A stretch of 64,000 nt of DNA. Origin: Shewanella frigidimarina. GTDB lineage: Bacteria; Pseudomonadota; Gammaproteobacteria; Enterobacterales; Shewanellaceae. Positions 20,258-31,024 of this stretch are shown here, piece by piece (position 1 is the stretch's first letter; every line of letters starts with the position of its first letter). Under the pieces are notes generated by a model. That model ran no database searches. It was not told where the DNA came from and worked only from the letters and a program-made list of their open reading frames with translations. The translations under genes were made by a program, and so were the position numbers. Where the stretch lies: NCBI RefSeq assembly GCF_003797125.1, contig NZ_RKKE01000002.1, positions 988,127 to 1,052,126 of the forward strand, in the 5' to 3' direction.

Positions 20258-20334
20258 TGGTAGCAATAGCGGGACTTGAACCTGCGACCCCAGCATTATG
20301 AGTGCTGTGCTCTAACCAGCTGAGCTATATTGCC
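20258..20334 (-). tRNA. tRNA-Met (CAU, elongator type), copy 1 of 2
   Basis: 77 nt with CCA. It differs from the second copy by a compensated change of the 7-66 acceptor pair (A-U here, G-C there). It is the first gene after the promoter. Confidence 0.93.
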
Positions 20335-20360
20335 ACTATTTCTTGCTATCCCTCTTGGTG

Positions 20361-20402
20361 AGGAACGGGGCGTATTATGCTTATTCAGGTTATCTAGGTC
20401 AA
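20361..20402 (-). promoter_or_regulatory. tRNA operon promoter with stringent-type discriminator
   Basis: On the minus strand TTGACC and CATAAT are spaced by exactly 17 nt and followed by ACGCCCCGTTCC. A GC-rich discriminator after the -10 is the hallmark of ppGpp/DksA-repressed stable-RNA promoters. It sits about 40 nt before the first tRNA. Confidence 0.75.
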
Positions 20403-20547
20403 CTGGTTTTTTTCGCTATTTTCATCAATTCGACTTGTTCGGCTATAACTTCACCAAACTGAATGCCGAATCGACAAAATAAACCCAATTAACATCGATT
20501 AAATTCCCTTACGCCCCTTTATCGTTTCTTGATAACGTTAATAAAAC

Positions 20548-21639
20548 TTAAACGTTAAATAAGAAATGCATTACATCGCCATCTTTAACGACATAAGTTT
20601 TACCTTCAACACGTAATTTACCCGCATCTTTGGCGCCAGCTTCACCCTTATAAGTAATAAAGTCTTCGTATGCCATTACTTGCGCACGAATAAAGCCACG
20701 TTCGAAGTCAGTGTGGATAACACCAGCAGCTTGTGGGGCAGAAGCACCAACGGGTACTGTCCATGCGCGAACTTCTTTTACACCTGCAGTAAAGTAAGTT
20801 TGCAGATTCAGTAATTCGTAACCTGCACGAATTACGCGATCTAAACCAGACTCTTCTAAACCAAGGTCAGCCATAAACTCTGCGCGGTCATCAGCTTCCA
20901 TTTCAGCTAATTCAGACTCAATAGCAGCACATACAGGCACAACGATAGCATTTTCTGTTGCGGCAATAGCACGAACAACATCTAAATGAGGGTTGTTTTC
21001 AAAACCATCGTCAGCAACGTTAGCAATGTACATTGTTGGTTTAATGGTCAAGAAGTTAAGGTATGCAACGGCTGCTAACTCTTCTTTAGTTAATTCCAAC
21101 GAACGCAACATTTGGCCTTCGTTTAACACTGGACGCATTTTTTCAAGTACTGCGACTTCAAATTTCGCATCACCGTCGCCGCCTTTAGCACGCTTAGCTT
21201 GACGAAAAATAGCGCGTTCGCATGCGTCTAAGTCTGCTAGAGCTAACTCAGTATTAATGACTTCAATATCGCCAGCGGGGTCAATTTTGTTGGCTACGTG
21301 AACAATGTTTGGATCTTCAAAACAACGTACTACGTGACCAATTGCATCAGTTTCACGAATGTTAGCTAAAAACTTGTTACCTAAGCCTTCACCTTTCGAT
21401 GCACCAGCCACTAGACCAGCGATATCAACGAACTCCATAGAAGTAGGTAAAATACGTTGAGGTTTAACAATAGCAGCTAACGCATCAAGACGTGCATCTG
21501 GTACCGGTACCACACCCGTGTTTGGCTCAATAGTGCAAAACGGAAAGTTTGCCGCTTCAATACCCGCTTGTGTTAACGCATTAAACAACGTTGACTTACC
21601 TACGTTTGGCAGACCAACAATGCCGCATTTAAAACCCAT
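20548..21639 (-). CDS. ychF: Redox-regulated ATPase YchF (Obg-like)
   Basis: A 363-residue P-loop NTPase of the OLA1/YchF group, which prefers ATP, binds ribosomes and affects oxidative-stress responses. The Walker [16 protein letters not shown] is at residues about 8-22, followed by [17 protein letters not shown], a central coiled-coil insert and a C-terminal TGS domain ([19 protein letters not shown]). It follows pth by 77 bp on the same strand, as in many gammaproteobacteria. Confidence 0.97.
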   Translation of the reverse strand: MGFKCGIVGLPNVGKSTLFNALTQAGIEAANFPFCTIEPNTGVVPVPDARLDALAAIVKPQRILPTSMEFVDIAGLVAGASKGEGLGNKFLANIRETDAIGHVVRCFEDPNIVHVANKIDPAGDIEVINTELALADLDACERAIFRQAKRAKGGDGDAKFEVAVLEKMRPVLNEGQMLRSLELTKEELAAVAYLNFLTIKPTMYIANVADDGFENNPHLDVVRAIAATENAIVVPVCAAIESELAEMEADDRAEFMADLGLEESGLDRVIRAGYELLNLQTYFTAGVKEVRAWTVPVGASAPQAAGVIHTDFERGFIRAQVMAYEDFITYKGEAGAKDAGKLRVEGKTYVVKDGDVMHFLFNV

Positions 21640-21716
21640 ATGCTTACCTTTATATATGTAGAATTATCCCATTGGATAATGATGTCGAAAGGGTGTTAAA
21701 ACAAAACTCGCTTGGC

Positions 21717-22307
21717 TTATTCTGCTTTGAACGAATGTAATCTATGCATAGCTTTCGCCATGTCTTGGTTAAATAAAATCTCGGTTGAACGCACCGCTTC
21801 ATCAATCGCGGCATTTATTCGCTCTTGCTCTACCGCTGGTGCCCTGCCCAGTACGTAGCCGCTGACTTTGTTTTTATCGCCTGGATGGCCAATGCCAATG
21901 CGCAAACGATGAAAGTTTTTGTCGTTACCTAAACTGGCAATAATGTCTTTTAAGCCATTATGACCACCATGGCCACCGCCTAACTTGAATTTAGCCACAC
22001 CAGGATCCATATCCAGCTCATCATGGGCGACTAAGATTTCTTCAGGTAAAATACGGAAAAAATTGGCTAATGCTGCAACCGACTTACCGCTTAAGTTCAT
22101 ATACGTTGTCGGGATCAATAAACGAACATCCCTGCCATGCAAAGTTGCACGAGCTGTGACACCAAAATATTTACTCTCTGCAACCAAGGGGATATTACAG
22201 ATGCGCGCTAGTTCTTGCACGTACCATGCACCAGCGTTATGGCGAGTTTGTGCGTATTCAGCACCCGGATTTGCCAATCCGACAATCAATTTAATGTTAC
22301 TCATCAC
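21717..22307 (-). CDS. pth: Peptidyl-tRNA hydrolase
   Basis: Releases tRNA from prematurely dropped peptidyl-tRNA. The 196-residue protein has the catalytic-site elements [18 protein letters not shown] (Asn and His), TYMNLSG and the DELDMDPG loop (Asp), plus [12 protein letters not shown]. It probably forms a transcription unit with ychF. Confidence 0.97.
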   Translation of the reverse strand: MMSNIKLIVGLANPGAEYAQTRHNAGAWYVQELARICNIPLVAESKYFGVTARATLHGRDVRLLIPTTYMNLSGKSVAALANFFRILPEEILVAHDELDMDPGVAKFKLGGGHGGHNGLKDIIASLGNDKNFHRLRIGIGHPGDKNKVSGYVLGRAPAVEQERINAAIDEAVRSTEILFNQDMAKAMHRLHSFKAE

Positions 22308-22522
22308 AACCTAGTCAGTTTATTAGCAAGCAATGCTGCTAAATGCCTTCATGGGGTACATCAAAATACACATGATGCAAAACGCGACATTTTATACCAA
22401 TTTCACTCATAATGTAATCATTCAAAGCCGCTCATGCTTTACTGTTGGCGACTCTTTATAAAAGCCATGTTTATTGCGTAAGAAGCCTAGCGACCAAATT
22501 GCTCATGTAGCCAACCAATAGT

Positions 22523-23761
22523 TTAATTCAGCCCAAGCGCGTACTTCAATACTTTACGTTTTAGCGGTGAGTCGATGTTGGCCAGTTTTAACGCGCCATT
22601 ACGCAGTAATTTTAATGGCAATAAATTGTTACTAAAACCGGCATAAAAAGCATCCATTGCGGTCATCATCAATTGATTATCATAATATCGCGCTTGCTGA
22701 TAACGCTTTAATACCTTGCTATCCCACCATGTGCCACCCGATCCAATAGCATTAGCAATTTGAGCCACCAGCACATCGACATCTTTAAAACCTATATTAA
22801 CGCCTTGGCCAGCTAATGGATTAATCGTGTGAGCCGCATCGCCAATAATAACCAGATTATCTTGATAATATTGTTGTGCATGGCGCCGAGTTAATGGAAA
22901 GCTACCACGATTTTCAACAGTAAAATTAGTGTCTAATCTCGATGGGAAATGCAGTCTAATTTGTTCGGCAAGTTGTAGATCGCTCAGTTGAGATAACTGT
23001 TTAATACGATTAGCATCGTCATACCACACTAATGAGGCATGATTTCCAGGCAGCGGCAATAAACTTCTCGGTCCAGCTGGAGTAAATTGCTGCCAGGTAA
23101 TTGATTGCTGCGGCGTTTGAGTATTAATATTGATTAACATCGCCGATTGGGCGTAATCCCAACCAGTCAAACCAATACCTGCCCATTGGCGCACTTGCGA
23201 GTTAGCCCCATCAGCACCAATAAGTAATGTTGTAGTAAGCGTATCGCCATTATCGAGCAAAATACCGACTTGATGACTGTCCCTTAAACGAGAAAACTGC
23301 ATCACTTTTGCTGGACACAATAAGGTGATGTTGTCCATTTTATAGATTTGTTGCCATAGGCTTAATTGAATTACACGGTTTTCAAAAAAGTAACCTAAGT
23401 GCGACTGATCAACTTGTTCGGCGCTAAATGCAGTAAGGCAGCCATCGAGCTCCCACGTTTCTAAACCTGTATAAGGTGCATGGCGCATGGTTAGCAGCTC
23501 ATCCATAACACCAAAACGCGTTAACAATTGCTCAGATGCCACACTAATTGCCGATACTCGCACATCTAAAGGCTGTAAAGGATCATAAGGTTGTGGTTGG
23601 CGAGATTCAATCACTGCGACACTGAGCCCTAACTGACCTAATCCAATCGCAGCAGCCGCACCGACCATTCCGCCGCCAACAACGACAACATCATAATGAT
23701 TAGCGTTACCAGAGGTGTTCGTTGATGTGAATGAAGCATCTTGCATTGTCTTGGCATCCAT
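22523..23761 (-). CDS. ubiF: UbiF/VisC-family FAD monooxygenase of ubiquinone synthesis
   Basis: A 412-residue class A flavin hydroxylase. It has the FAD motif DVVVVGGGMVGAAAAIGLG at the N-terminus, IGADGANSQVR in the middle, and GDAAHTINPLAGQGVNIGF near residue 300. The family includes UbiF, UbiH and UbiI, which hydroxylate different ring positions. UbiF is chosen because E. coli ubiF has the same position between the Met/Leu/Gln tRNAs and miaB. The gene is divergent from the small exported protein gene and miaB. Confidence 0.85.
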   Translation of the reverse strand: MDAKTMQDASFTSTNTSGNANHYDVVVVGGGMVGAAAAIGLGQLGLSVAVIESRQPQPYDPLQPLDVRVSAISVASEQLLTRFGVMDELLTMRHAPYTGLETWELDGCLTAFSAEQVDQSHLGYFFENRVIQLSLWQQIYKMDNITLLCPAKVMQFSRLRDSHQVGILLDNGDTLTTTLLIGADGANSQVRQWAGIGLTGWDYAQSAMLININTQTPQQSITWQQFTPAGPRSLLPLPGNHASLVWYDDANRIKQLSQLSDLQLAEQIRLHFPSRLDTNFTVENRGSFPLTRRHAQQYYQDNLVIIGDAAHTINPLAGQGVNIGFKDVDVLVAQIANAIGSGGTWWDSKVLKRYQQARYYDNQLMMTAMDAFYAGFSNNLLPLKLLRNGALKLANIDSPLKRKVLKYALGLN

Positions 23762-23972
23762 AAATAGTGAGATGATTTCTGTTTAATATGACTGTGAATT
23801 GCGGTCAATATATGTATAAATATGTCTATAAGAGCTAAAGCATGACCAAATGTTGCTATAACGGCTTTTACCTACACCTGCTTACAATGAACAAAAATCA
23901 ATCAATAAACGATTCTATATACTGTGACTGTCTCATTAATTGATCCACTTTACGTAATCAAGAGAGGACATC

Positions 23973-24380
23973 ATGAACAGTCACCATCAATTTGTACGCC
24001 ATGACATTCGCTATGGCTTGATTGCCACAGTTTTGATCACCACAATCATAGGTTGCTCATTAGTACTGTCGACGAATGCCGCTGCTAATAATCCCAAAAA
24101 TAACTTAATCACTCAATCTGCAACAAACATAGGTTCCATTGAAACCATTACAGTGACATATCGTAATGCATTCGATTATGCCCTATATCAACAAACCACG
24201 GAAATGTTGCTCAGCTTTAATCGTGATTGAAGCCAAAGTAATCTCATTCAAGTCCAGCAACAAAGTCGCCAAATGGCCGCGGAATTTGGTTTTTACTCCG
24301 AGCAATCAATCACGTTTAACGCCAACGATAAATCATTACTATTTTCAAGGCTATTACAAAGTTTAGATTCAAATGAGTGA
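23973..24380 (+). pseudogene. Small exported hypothetical protein interrupted by an in-frame TGA
   Basis: The first 85 codons encode a protein with a basic N-terminus, a hydrophobic stretch with a possible lipobox (TTIIGCS, Cys about residue 28) and a conserved-looking SIETITVTYRNAFDYALYQ segment. A TGA at 24228-24230 ends it. The same frame then continues for 49 sense codons (SQSNLIQVQQQSRQMAAEFG...) to a second TGA at 24378-24380. The continuation is Gln-rich and soluble in character, like a normal C-terminus. The best reading is a ~135-residue exported protein with a recent nonsense change. A genuinely short protein, or a sequencing error, are the alternatives. Confidence 0.5.
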
Positions 24381-24462
24381 AACTTGCACTAGTGCTAGCC
24401 AGACCGTCTGACAACAGGTAAAATGTCGCGCTATTTTTACTGTGATTTACTGGCGAGCACTG

Positions 24463-25887
24463 ATGAGTAAAAAACTTCATATTAAAACCTGGGGCTGTCA
24501 AATGAATGAGTATGACTCATCAAAGATGGCCGATTTATTAGACGACTATCAAGGATATACCTTGACCGAGGATGCAAGCGAAGCAGATGTTCTGCTGCTT
24601 AATACTTGCTCTATTCGTGAAAAAGCACAGGAGAAGGTATTCCATCAGCTAGGGCGTTGGAAATCTTTAAAAGATAAAAATCCTAATTTAATTATTGGGG
24701 TCGGCGGTTGTGTTGCCTCGCAAGAAGGTAAAGCAATTAAAGATCGCGCTCAATGCGTTGATATTATCTTTGGTCCACAAACCTTACACCGTTTACCTGA
24801 GATGATTGAACAAATTCAACGTGGCGAAAAAGCTGTGATTGATATCAGTTTCCCAGAAATTGAGAAGTTCGATCGTCTTCCTGAGCCTCGCGCTGATGGT
24901 CCAACCGCGTTCGTATCAATTATGGAAGGTTGCAGTAAGTACTGTTCTTTCTGCGTGGTACCTTATACCCGCGGTGAAGAAGTCAGCCGTCCGTTAGATG
25001 ACGTTATTCTTGAAGTGGCTCAATTAGCCGCCCAAGGCGTACGTGAAGTGAATTTATTGGGTCAAAACGTTAACGCGTATCGCGGTGCAACTCATGATGA
25101 TGAGATATGTACCTTTGCGGAATTATTGCGCCTAGTGGCCTCAATTGATGGTATCGACCGTCTGCGTTTTACTACTAGCCACCCAATTGAATTCACCCAA
25201 GACATTATCGATGTGTATGAAGACACCCCTGAATTGGTGAGCTTCCTGCATTTACCGGTGCAATCGGGTTCGGATCGTATTTTGACCCAAATGAAACGCG
25301 GTCACATGGCGATTGAGTATAAGTCGATTATTCGTCGCTTGCGTAAAGCTCGTCCTGATATTCAAATTAGCTCAGATTTTATTATTGGTTTCCCTGGTGA
25401 ATCTAAAGACGATTTCGCTGATACCATGAAACTGATTGAAGATGTTGCGTTTGACCACAGCTTTAGCTTTATCTACAGCGCTCGTCCAGGCACGCCTGCG
25501 GCAGATTTGCCTGATGATGTTAGCGACGAAGAAAAGAAGCAACGTTTAGCCATTTTACAAGACCGTATTACCCAACAAGCAATGCGTTATAGCCGTCAAA
25601 TGCTGGGCACTGTTCAACGTATTTTAGTTGAAGGTCCTTCAGTGAAGAATCCAATGGAACTTCGCGGTCGAACTGAAAACAGTCGTGTGGTTAACTTTGA
25701 AGCCGCTCACACTCATATCGGTAGTTTCGTTGATGTGAAAATTGTTGATGTTTATACCAACTCATTACGCGGTGAATTTGTCCGTGGTGAAAATGAAATG
25801 GATTTACGTCGCAGTTTACGTCCGGCTGAAATTCTTGCTAAACACAAGCAAGATGACGCATTAGGTGTGACCCACTTTAAGCCGTAA
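24463..25887 (+). CDS. miaB: tRNA-2-methylthio-N6-dimethylallyladenosine synthase MiaB
   Basis: A radical-SAM methylthiotransferase that adds a methylthio group to i6A37 of tRNAs reading UNN codons. The product has 474 residues from the ATG at 24463; an upstream GTG would add only seven residues and lacks support. The N-terminal cluster cysteines lie in [21 protein letters not shown] and [10 protein letters not shown]. The radical-SAM motif is [16 protein letters not shown], and a C-terminal TRAM domain follows. Order miaB-ybeZ-ybeY-corC-lnt is the E. coli order. Confidence 0.97.
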   Translation: MSKKLHIKTWGCQMNEYDSSKMADLLDDYQGYTLTEDASEADVLLLNTCSIREKAQEKVFHQLGRWKSLKDKNPNLIIGVGGCVASQEGKAIKDRAQCVDIIFGPQTLHRLPEMIEQIQRGEKAVIDISFPEIEKFDRLPEPRADGPTAFVSIMEGCSKYCSFCVVPYTRGEEVSRPLDDVILEVAQLAAQGVREVNLLGQNVNAYRGATHDDEICTFAELLRLVASIDGIDRLRFTTSHPIEFTQDIIDVYEDTPELVSFLHLPVQSGSDRILTQMKRGHMAIEYKSIIRRLRKARPDIQISSDFIIGFPGESKDDFADTMKLIEDVAFDHSFSFIYSARPGTPAADLPDDVSDEEKKQRLAILQDRITQQAMRYSRQMLGTVQRILVEGPSVKNPMELRGRTENSRVVNFEAAHTHIGSFVDVKIVDVYTNSLRGEFVRGENEMDLRRSLRPAEILAKHKQDDALGVTHFKP

Positions 25888-25914
25888 TTCATGTTTGTTG
25901 CTTAAGATGATACT

Positions 25915-25941
25915 AAAGGCGGCTTGTCCGCCTTTAATTTT
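25915..25941 (+). terminator. miaB terminator
   Basis: AAAGGCGG and CCGCCTTT arms with a short loop followed by AATTTT, between miaB and ybeZ. Confidence 0.8.
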
Positions 25942-26058
25942 GCCTAAAATTGGTCATATTATGGTAATTCGATACAGAGACTCGTAAACTGTCATTATTA
26001 CTAAATGGCATTTTAACGCTATTATTTTGTTGTCCAAGACCGAAACCTGGAGCCTTAT

Positions 26059-27123
26059 TTGACCACTAAAGTCACCACCATGAATTTGTATCTAGAACCT
26101 TCAGATACTCGTCGCCTCGTCTCATTATGTGGCCCATTTGATGACAACATCAAACAACTCGAACGCCGATTAGGTGTTGAGATTATTCATAAAGATAACC
26201 ACTTCACTATTGTTGGACTGCCACGTAATGCGCTCAATGCCAATAACTTGTTGCGTCAGTTATACATAGAAACCCAAACAATCAAAGGCAGTACGCCAGA
26301 CTTAGAACCTGAAGTGGTGCATTTAGCCATTCAAGAAGCCATTAACCTTGAAGCACTGCAAGACTCTGACGACAGTAGCATCCATATTAAAACTAAGCGT
26401 GGCGTGATTAAACCTCGTACACCGAATCAAAGTGTGTACATGCATAATATTACGGGGCACGACATCAGTTTTGGTATTGGCCCTGCAGGTACAGGTAAAA
26501 CTTACCTTGCTGTTGCGGCGGCGGTTGATGCCTATGAGCGTCAAGAAGTGCGTCGTATTCTACTAACTCGTCCTGCGGTTGAAGCTGGCGAGAAACTCGG
26601 TTTTTTACCGGGCGATTTAAGCCAAAAAGTCGACCCATATTTACGCCCACTTTATGATGCCTTATTTGAGATGATGGGTTTTGAGAAAGTTGAAAAACTG
26701 ATTGAACGCGGCGTAATTGAAGTCGCCCCGCTCGCTTACATGCGCGGCCGGACTCTCAATGATGCTTTCATTATTTTAGATGAAGCCCAAAACACCACAG
26801 TTGAACAAATGAAAATGTTCTTAACCCGTATTGGGTTTAATTCTCGTGCGGTGATCACTGGCGACATTACTCAAATTGATTTACCTCGTAGCCAAAAATC
26901 AGGCCTACGTCACGCCATTGAGGTGCTCAGCGAGGTACCTGAGATCAGCTTTAATTTCTTTATTGCCCAAGATGTGGTCCGTCACCCCGTTGTTGCTCGT
27001 ATCGTTGAAGCGTATGAAGCATTCGAGCAACAAGAGCAAATTCAAAAAGCCATCAAAGAACAAGCTTATCGCGAACGTGAACAGAAACGTCAGCTAATAG
27101 ATAAAGAGGAAAGTGCTCAATGA
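26059..27123 (+). CDS. ybeZ: PhoH-like ATPase YbeZ
   Basis: A 354-residue PhoH-family P-loop ATPase with Walker [19 protein letters not shown] and Walker [13 protein letters not shown]. YbeZ interacts with the rRNA-maturation endonuclease YbeY, encoded by the next gene. The start is a TTG at 26059 preceded by CTGGAG. An ATG seven codons later (26080) is the alternative. The stop overlaps the ybeY start by 4 bp, showing translational coupling. Confidence 0.95.
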   Translation: MTTKVTTMNLYLEPSDTRRLVSLCGPFDDNIKQLERRLGVEIIHKDNHFTIVGLPRNALNANNLLRQLYIETQTIKGSTPDLEPEVVHLAIQEAINLEALQDSDDSSIHIKTKRGVIKPRTPNQSVYMHNITGHDISFGIGPAGTGKTYLAVAAAVDAYERQEVRRILLTRPAVEAGEKLGFLPGDLSQKVDPYLRPLYDALFEMMGFEKVEKLIERGVIEVAPLAYMRGRTLNDAFIILDEAQNTTVEQMKMFLTRIGFNSRAVITGDITQIDLPRSQKSGLRHAIEVLSEVPEISFNFFIAQDVVRHPVVARIVEAYEAFEQQEQIQKAIKEQAYREREQKRQLIDKEESAQ

Positions 27124-27590
27124 GCCAGCAAGGGATATCATTAGATCTCGACCTACAAATTGCAGTCGATAATCCACGCTTACCAACTCAAGCTGAGTTT
27201 GAAACTTGGGTTCGAGCCGCTATTGGCCAAACAATGCCAGTAGTAGAGTTAACTATTCGTATTGTTGATATTGCCGAGAGTCAGCAGCTCAATTCAACTT
27301 ATCGCGGTAAAGACAAGCCAACTAACGTATTGTCGTTTCCGTTTGAAGCGCCGCCAGAAGTTGAATTGCCATTATTGGGTGACCTCGTTATCTGCGCACC
27401 AGTGGTGGAACAAGAAGCAATTGAGCAAAATAAACCGCTAATCGCTCACTGGGCACACATGGTCATACACGGTAGCTTGCATTTGCTGGGCTATGACCAT
27501 ATTATCGACGAAGAAGCCGATGAGATGGAGTCATTAGAGACCCAACTTATTGAAGGCTTAGGTTTTGACAATCCCTATAAGGAAGCATAA
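27120..27590 (+). CDS. ybeY: rRNA maturation endoribonuclease YbeY
   Basis: A zinc-dependent RNase needed for 16S rRNA 3'-end maturation and 70S quality control. The 156-residue protein carries the metal-binding signature [11 protein letters not shown] and the family [18 protein letters not shown]. Overlaps ybeZ by ATGA. Confidence 0.97.
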   Translation: MSQQGISLDLDLQIAVDNPRLPTQAEFETWVRAAIGQTMPVVELTIRIVDIAESQQLNSTYRGKDKPTNVLSFPFEAPPEVELPLLGDLVICAPVVEQEAIEQNKPLIAHWAHMVIHGSLHLLGYDHIIDEEADEMESLETQLIEGLGFDNPYKEA

Positions 27591-27593
27591 ATA

Positions 27594-27625
27594 AACAAGG
27601 TATATCTTATAGATACCCTTGTTTA
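27594..27625 (+). terminator. Hairpin between ybeY and corC
   Basis: AACAAG-GTAT and ATAC-CCTTGTT arms pair imperfectly around a 9-nt loop. It ends only about 10 bp before the corC start and lacks a T-tract, so it may attenuate or protect the mRNA rather than fully terminate. Confidence 0.4.
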
Positions 27626-27635
27626 GGTAAATATT

Positions 27636-28514
27636 ATGAGTGACGATATCCCCCCGAGTACAAACGCCCACAAGAAGAGCTGGTTCGATAAAATTAACCA
27701 ATTATTTCAGGGCGAACCTCAAAATCGCGAAGATTTAGTTGATGTCATAGCAGGTGCAGAAATGCGTGACCTCATCACCGAAGATACTCGCGAAATGATT
27801 AAAGGTGTATTAGAGGTTTCCGACCTTCGTGTGCGCGACATCATGATCCCAAGATCGCAAATTGTTACCATTCAAATAGACTCGACCGTCGATGAGTTTT
27901 TAGAAATCGTCATGGATTCCGGTCACTCTCGCTTCCCTGTTGTTAATGAAGACAAAGATCATATTGAAGGCATTTTACTGGCTAAAGATTTGATCAAATA
28001 CGGATTTAAACAATCTGATGAATCTTTCACTCTTGCCCAAGTGATTCGACCTGCCGTGGTCGTTCCTGAAAGTAAAAGAGTCGATGTACTGCTCAAAGAA
28101 TTCCGCTCACAGCGCTACCATATGGCCATTGTTGTCGATGAATATGGTGGAGTGTCAGGTCTAGTCACTATTGAAGATATTCTCGAAGAAATCGTTGGTG
28201 AAATTGAAGATGAATTTGACCACAATTCAGTTGAAGACACCGAAATTAAAAAACTCAGTAACACTGTGTTTATGGTAAAAGCGCTGACGGAAATTGAAGA
28301 TTTCAACGAAGCCTGTGGTACCAATTTCAGTGATGAAGAATTCGATACTGTCGGTGGTATGGTGTCGCATGCATTTGGTCATTTACCAGAACGTAATGAA
28401 AGCATTGTCATCAACAATATCGAGTTCAAAGTCATTAACGCAGATAACCGCCGCTTGGTGCAACTTCGTGTTAAACTTCCTGACCCTAATATTAGTGAAG
28501 AATTCGACGACTAA
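27636..28514 (+). CDS. corC: CorC/YbeX-family CBS-domain protein
   Basis: A 292-residue cytoplasmic protein with two CBS domains (about residues 65-185, beginning VRDIMIPRSQIVTIQ and VDEYGGVSGLVTIEDILEEI) and a C-terminal CorC_HlyC transporter-associated domain. Early work linked it to Mg/Co efflux, and more recent work links YbeX to ribosome metabolism. The neighbours ybeZ and ybeY support the latter. lnt starts 3 bp after its stop. Confidence 0.95.
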   Translation: MSDDIPPSTNAHKKSWFDKINQLFQGEPQNREDLVDVIAGAEMRDLITEDTREMIKGVLEVSDLRVRDIMIPRSQIVTIQIDSTVDEFLEIVMDSGHSRFPVVNEDKDHIEGILLAKDLIKYGFKQSDESFTLAQVIRPAVVVPESKRVDVLLKEFRSQRYHMAIVVDEYGGVSGLVTIEDILEEIVGEIEDEFDHNSVEDTEIKKLSNTVFMVKALTEIEDFNEACGTNFSDEEFDTVGGMVSHAFGHLPERNESIVINNIEFKVINADNRRLVQLRVKLPDPNISEEFDD

Positions 28515-28517
28515 ATC

Positions 28518-30080
28518 GTGCTAAAAACTCAACCTTTACACTCTTCTTTGAGTATTGTTCGTCTGGTGACGGCATTTATTGCTGGCGCCAGTACGGCACT
28601 TTCGTTTGCGCCTTATGAAATTTGGGCCATATTTCCTTTAGCATTGAGTTTTACCCTATGGCAGAGTCATACATTAACCGCCAAGCAAAGTTTATATTAC
28701 TGGCTTAGTTTCGGTTTTGGCTGCTTTGCCATTGGCATTAGTTGGGTGCATGTCAGTATTGACACCTTTGGTGGGATGCCCATTTTTGTGTCGATAACCT
28801 TAATGGCTTTACTGGCACTGTATCTGGCAATTTATCCCGCAATAACAGGATACTTGCTCAACAAGTTATCACGTACAGCTAAGCACACCTTAAATCCTTA
28901 TTTAACCTATCTAGGATTATTCCCCGCCTTATGGGTACTAACTGAATGGTTAAGAGGATGGGTACTGACAGGCTTCCCTTGGATTTGGGCTGGCTACAGC
29001 CAAACATTAGGACCGCTTAGTGAATTTGCCAGCTTTATTGGTGCGTTAGGACTGAGCTTTGTGGTGGCTCTGGTTGCAGGCTCACTGATGCTGTTAACAC
29101 AAAAGCGCGTGTTCCCAGTGTTAATCATATTACCCATTCTGGCATTAAGCGCTTGGGCTGCACCACAACTAAACCCAATATCAGCCAGTGGTAAAACAGT
29201 TAAAGTGGCATTAGTGCAAGGGAATATCCCTCAAAGCATGAAGTGGGAGCCAGATGCGTTGTGGCCTACCATGCTTAAATACATGGATCTGACCCGTGAG
29301 CAATTTGATGATGCCTCTAGTGTCGATATCGTTATTTGGCCAGAAGCTGCCATTCCTGCACCAGAAGCCATGGTGGAAGACTTTTTATTGAATGCCAATC
29401 AAGTCGCCAATATGAATAACACGGCGATTATTACTGGCATTATTAGCCACCAGCAAAAAGATTTTTATAACTCATTAATCGTATTAGGTAATCATCATCA
29501 GAAGCAGCAGCAAAGTGCTGACTATATTGTCGGTGGCACAAATGAGTTTAAAAAACATCACTTACTGCCAATTGGTGAATTCGTACCATTAGGGGATTTA
29601 TTACGCCCTATTGCACCGTTTTTTAATTTACCGATGTCATCATTTCAACGTGGTGACTACACTCAACCTAATTTAATTGCACTGGGTTACCATGTAGCAC
29701 CGGCTATTTGTTACGAAATTGCCTTCCCAGAGCAAGTAAGAGCAAGCGTTACAAACGAAACAGATATGCTGCTCACCGTATCAAACGATGCCTGGTTTGG
29801 CACATCTAACGGGCCATTACAGCACATGGAAATAGCCCAAATGCGTGCCATTGAAATGGGTAAACCATTACTGCGTGGTACCAATAATGGAATTACTGCA
29901 GTCGTTGATCCGCATGGACGAATTACCGATGCTATCCCGCAGTTTGAAACTGGGGTATTAGTAACCAATGTTGCGCTTTATCAAGGTGAAACTTGGTTTA
30001 GAAAAATAGGTCAACTCCCCTTGCTGATACTGTGTGGTTTATTAATGCTATTTGGTGTCAGAAACGTCTTACGGAAATAA
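28518..30080 (+). CDS. lnt: Apolipoprotein N-acyltransferase
   Basis: An inner-membrane enzyme that adds the third acyl chain to lipoproteins before Lol sorting. The 520-residue protein has about six N-terminal membrane helices and then a nitrilase-like periplasmic domain. That domain shows Glu in VIWPEAAIPAP, Lys in the HHLLPIGEFVPLGD region and nucleophile Cys in APAICYEIAFPE. A final membrane helix follows. GTG start, three bp after corC. Confidence 0.96.
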   Translation: MLKTQPLHSSLSIVRLVTAFIAGASTALSFAPYEIWAIFPLALSFTLWQSHTLTAKQSLYYWLSFGFGCFAIGISWVHVSIDTFGGMPIFVSITLMALLALYLAIYPAITGYLLNKLSRTAKHTLNPYLTYLGLFPALWVLTEWLRGWVLTGFPWIWAGYSQTLGPLSEFASFIGALGLSFVVALVAGSLMLLTQKRVFPVLIILPILALSAWAAPQLNPISASGKTVKVALVQGNIPQSMKWEPDALWPTMLKYMDLTREQFDDASSVDIVIWPEAAIPAPEAMVEDFLLNANQVANMNNTAIITGIISHQQKDFYNSLIVLGNHHQKQQQSADYIVGGTNEFKKHHLLPIGEFVPLGDLLRPIAPFFNLPMSSFQRGDYTQPNLIALGYHVAPAICYEIAFPEQVRASVTNETDMLLTVSNDAWFGTSNGPLQHMEIAQMRAIEMGKPLLRGTNNGITAVVDPHGRITDAIPQFETGVLVTNVALYQGETWFRKIGQLPLLILCGLLMLFGVRNVLRK

Positions 30081-30089
30081 CGAGATAAT

Positions 30090-30605
30090 TTGATGTCACA
30101 ATCGATTCAACTCAAAACACAGGTTATCTCAAAAGGATTTACCTTAATAGAGTTAGTTGTGGTCATCATTATCCTTGGTATTTTAGCGATGGTTGCAGCG
30201 CCTAAATTTATTGGCTTGAGTACCGAAGCGAGACAGAGCACTCTATCAGGCCTCATGGGCAGCATTAAAACAGCCAACACCCTAGTTTATGCCCGTTCAA
30301 AAATGACGAGTTTACGAGTGCAGGCTGTCACAAACCGCGATGACTTAATCGATATTGATATCGACAGCGACGGTGTATTTGAAACTCGGTTAAAATGGGG
30401 CTATTTAGACAACACGGACATTGAAAAATGGATCATTGTGGATGACGCTTTTACTCTACAATATCAAGGGATTGCTGTTACTTATATCGGATACGATAAA
30501 GATGATAATGGCCAAGTCATCAATGACAATTGTTACTTCTCTTACACTCAAGCCGCAGATGTAAATACAGCACCTGAATATCGAACGGTAGTAAGTGGTT
30601 GCTAA
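30090..30605 (+). CDS. Type IV pilin-like / pseudopilin protein
   Basis: A 171-residue prepilin. The leader ends SKG and is followed by [20 protein letters not shown], the class III signal cleaved and N-methylated by a PilD-type peptidase, with the invariant Glu5. The C-terminal half has a disulfide-like pair (Cys at about 154 and 171), as in MSHA/type IV minor pilins. The leader of about 16 residues is slightly long. It lies 10 bp after lnt and is probably co-transcribed. No other pilus genes are nearby. Confidence 0.8.
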   Translation: MMSQSIQLKTQVISKGFTLIELVVVIIILGILAMVAAPKFIGLSTEARQSTLSGLMGSIKTANTLVYARSKMTSLRVQAVTNRDDLIDIDIDSDGVFETRLKWGYLDNTDIEKWIIVDDAFTLQYQGIAVTYIGYDKDDNGQVINDNCYFSYTQAADVNTAPEYRTVVSGC

Positions 30606-30717
30606 TCTACAACCATCTTTAAATACTTGTAGATGTTCAAAATAAGCTTTCGATATAAAACTAAACTCAAGCTTGCTTCGTAATGTCCTCGATAAACGAC
30701 TATTGATGGAAGTTACT

Positions 30718-31008
30718 ATGCAATTATCTGAAATAAAATTAGCCATATCTCAACAAACTAAGCATCCCACGATTATTAGTTATGCCGACTCAAATCATTA
30801 TTTGCTCGGTGTTGAAGACCTTCGGGGAAATTTTTACAGTGTTCGCAATAAAGCTGGGAAGCAGCTGAGTCTTCACTCAATCAAACAAGCTGAAATATTA
30901 CTGAAACAACAAGGCATTCATTATGCCATGATAGAAATTCAGACTGCTTATGATGAAATGATCGGTAACAGCAGTGCAAGTCACTACCATTACCGAGTAG
31001 AGTTTTAA
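30718..31008 (+). CDS. Small conserved protein, probably DUF6482 family
   Basis: A 96-residue soluble protein. The ATG at 30718 is chosen because GGAAG lies five bases before it; longer starts at 30673 and 30706 lack this. It contains ADSNHYLLGVEDLRGNFYSV and YDEMIGNSSASHYHYRVEF, which I associate with small Shewanella/Vibrio proteins of the DUF6482 family. Function is unknown. Convergent with the zinc-ribbon gene. Confidence 0.65.
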   Translation: MQLSEIKLAISQQTKHPTIISYADSNHYLLGVEDLRGNFYSVRNKAGKQLSLHSIKQAEILLKQQGIHYAMIEIQTAYDEMIGNSSASHYHYRVEF

Positions 31009-31024
31009 GCATTCACCTAACGGA

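Noticed and set aside
24228..24230. TGA as a selenocysteine codon
   Set aside because: No SECIS-like hairpin was evident after it and the protein resembles no selenoprotein; a nonsense change is simpler.
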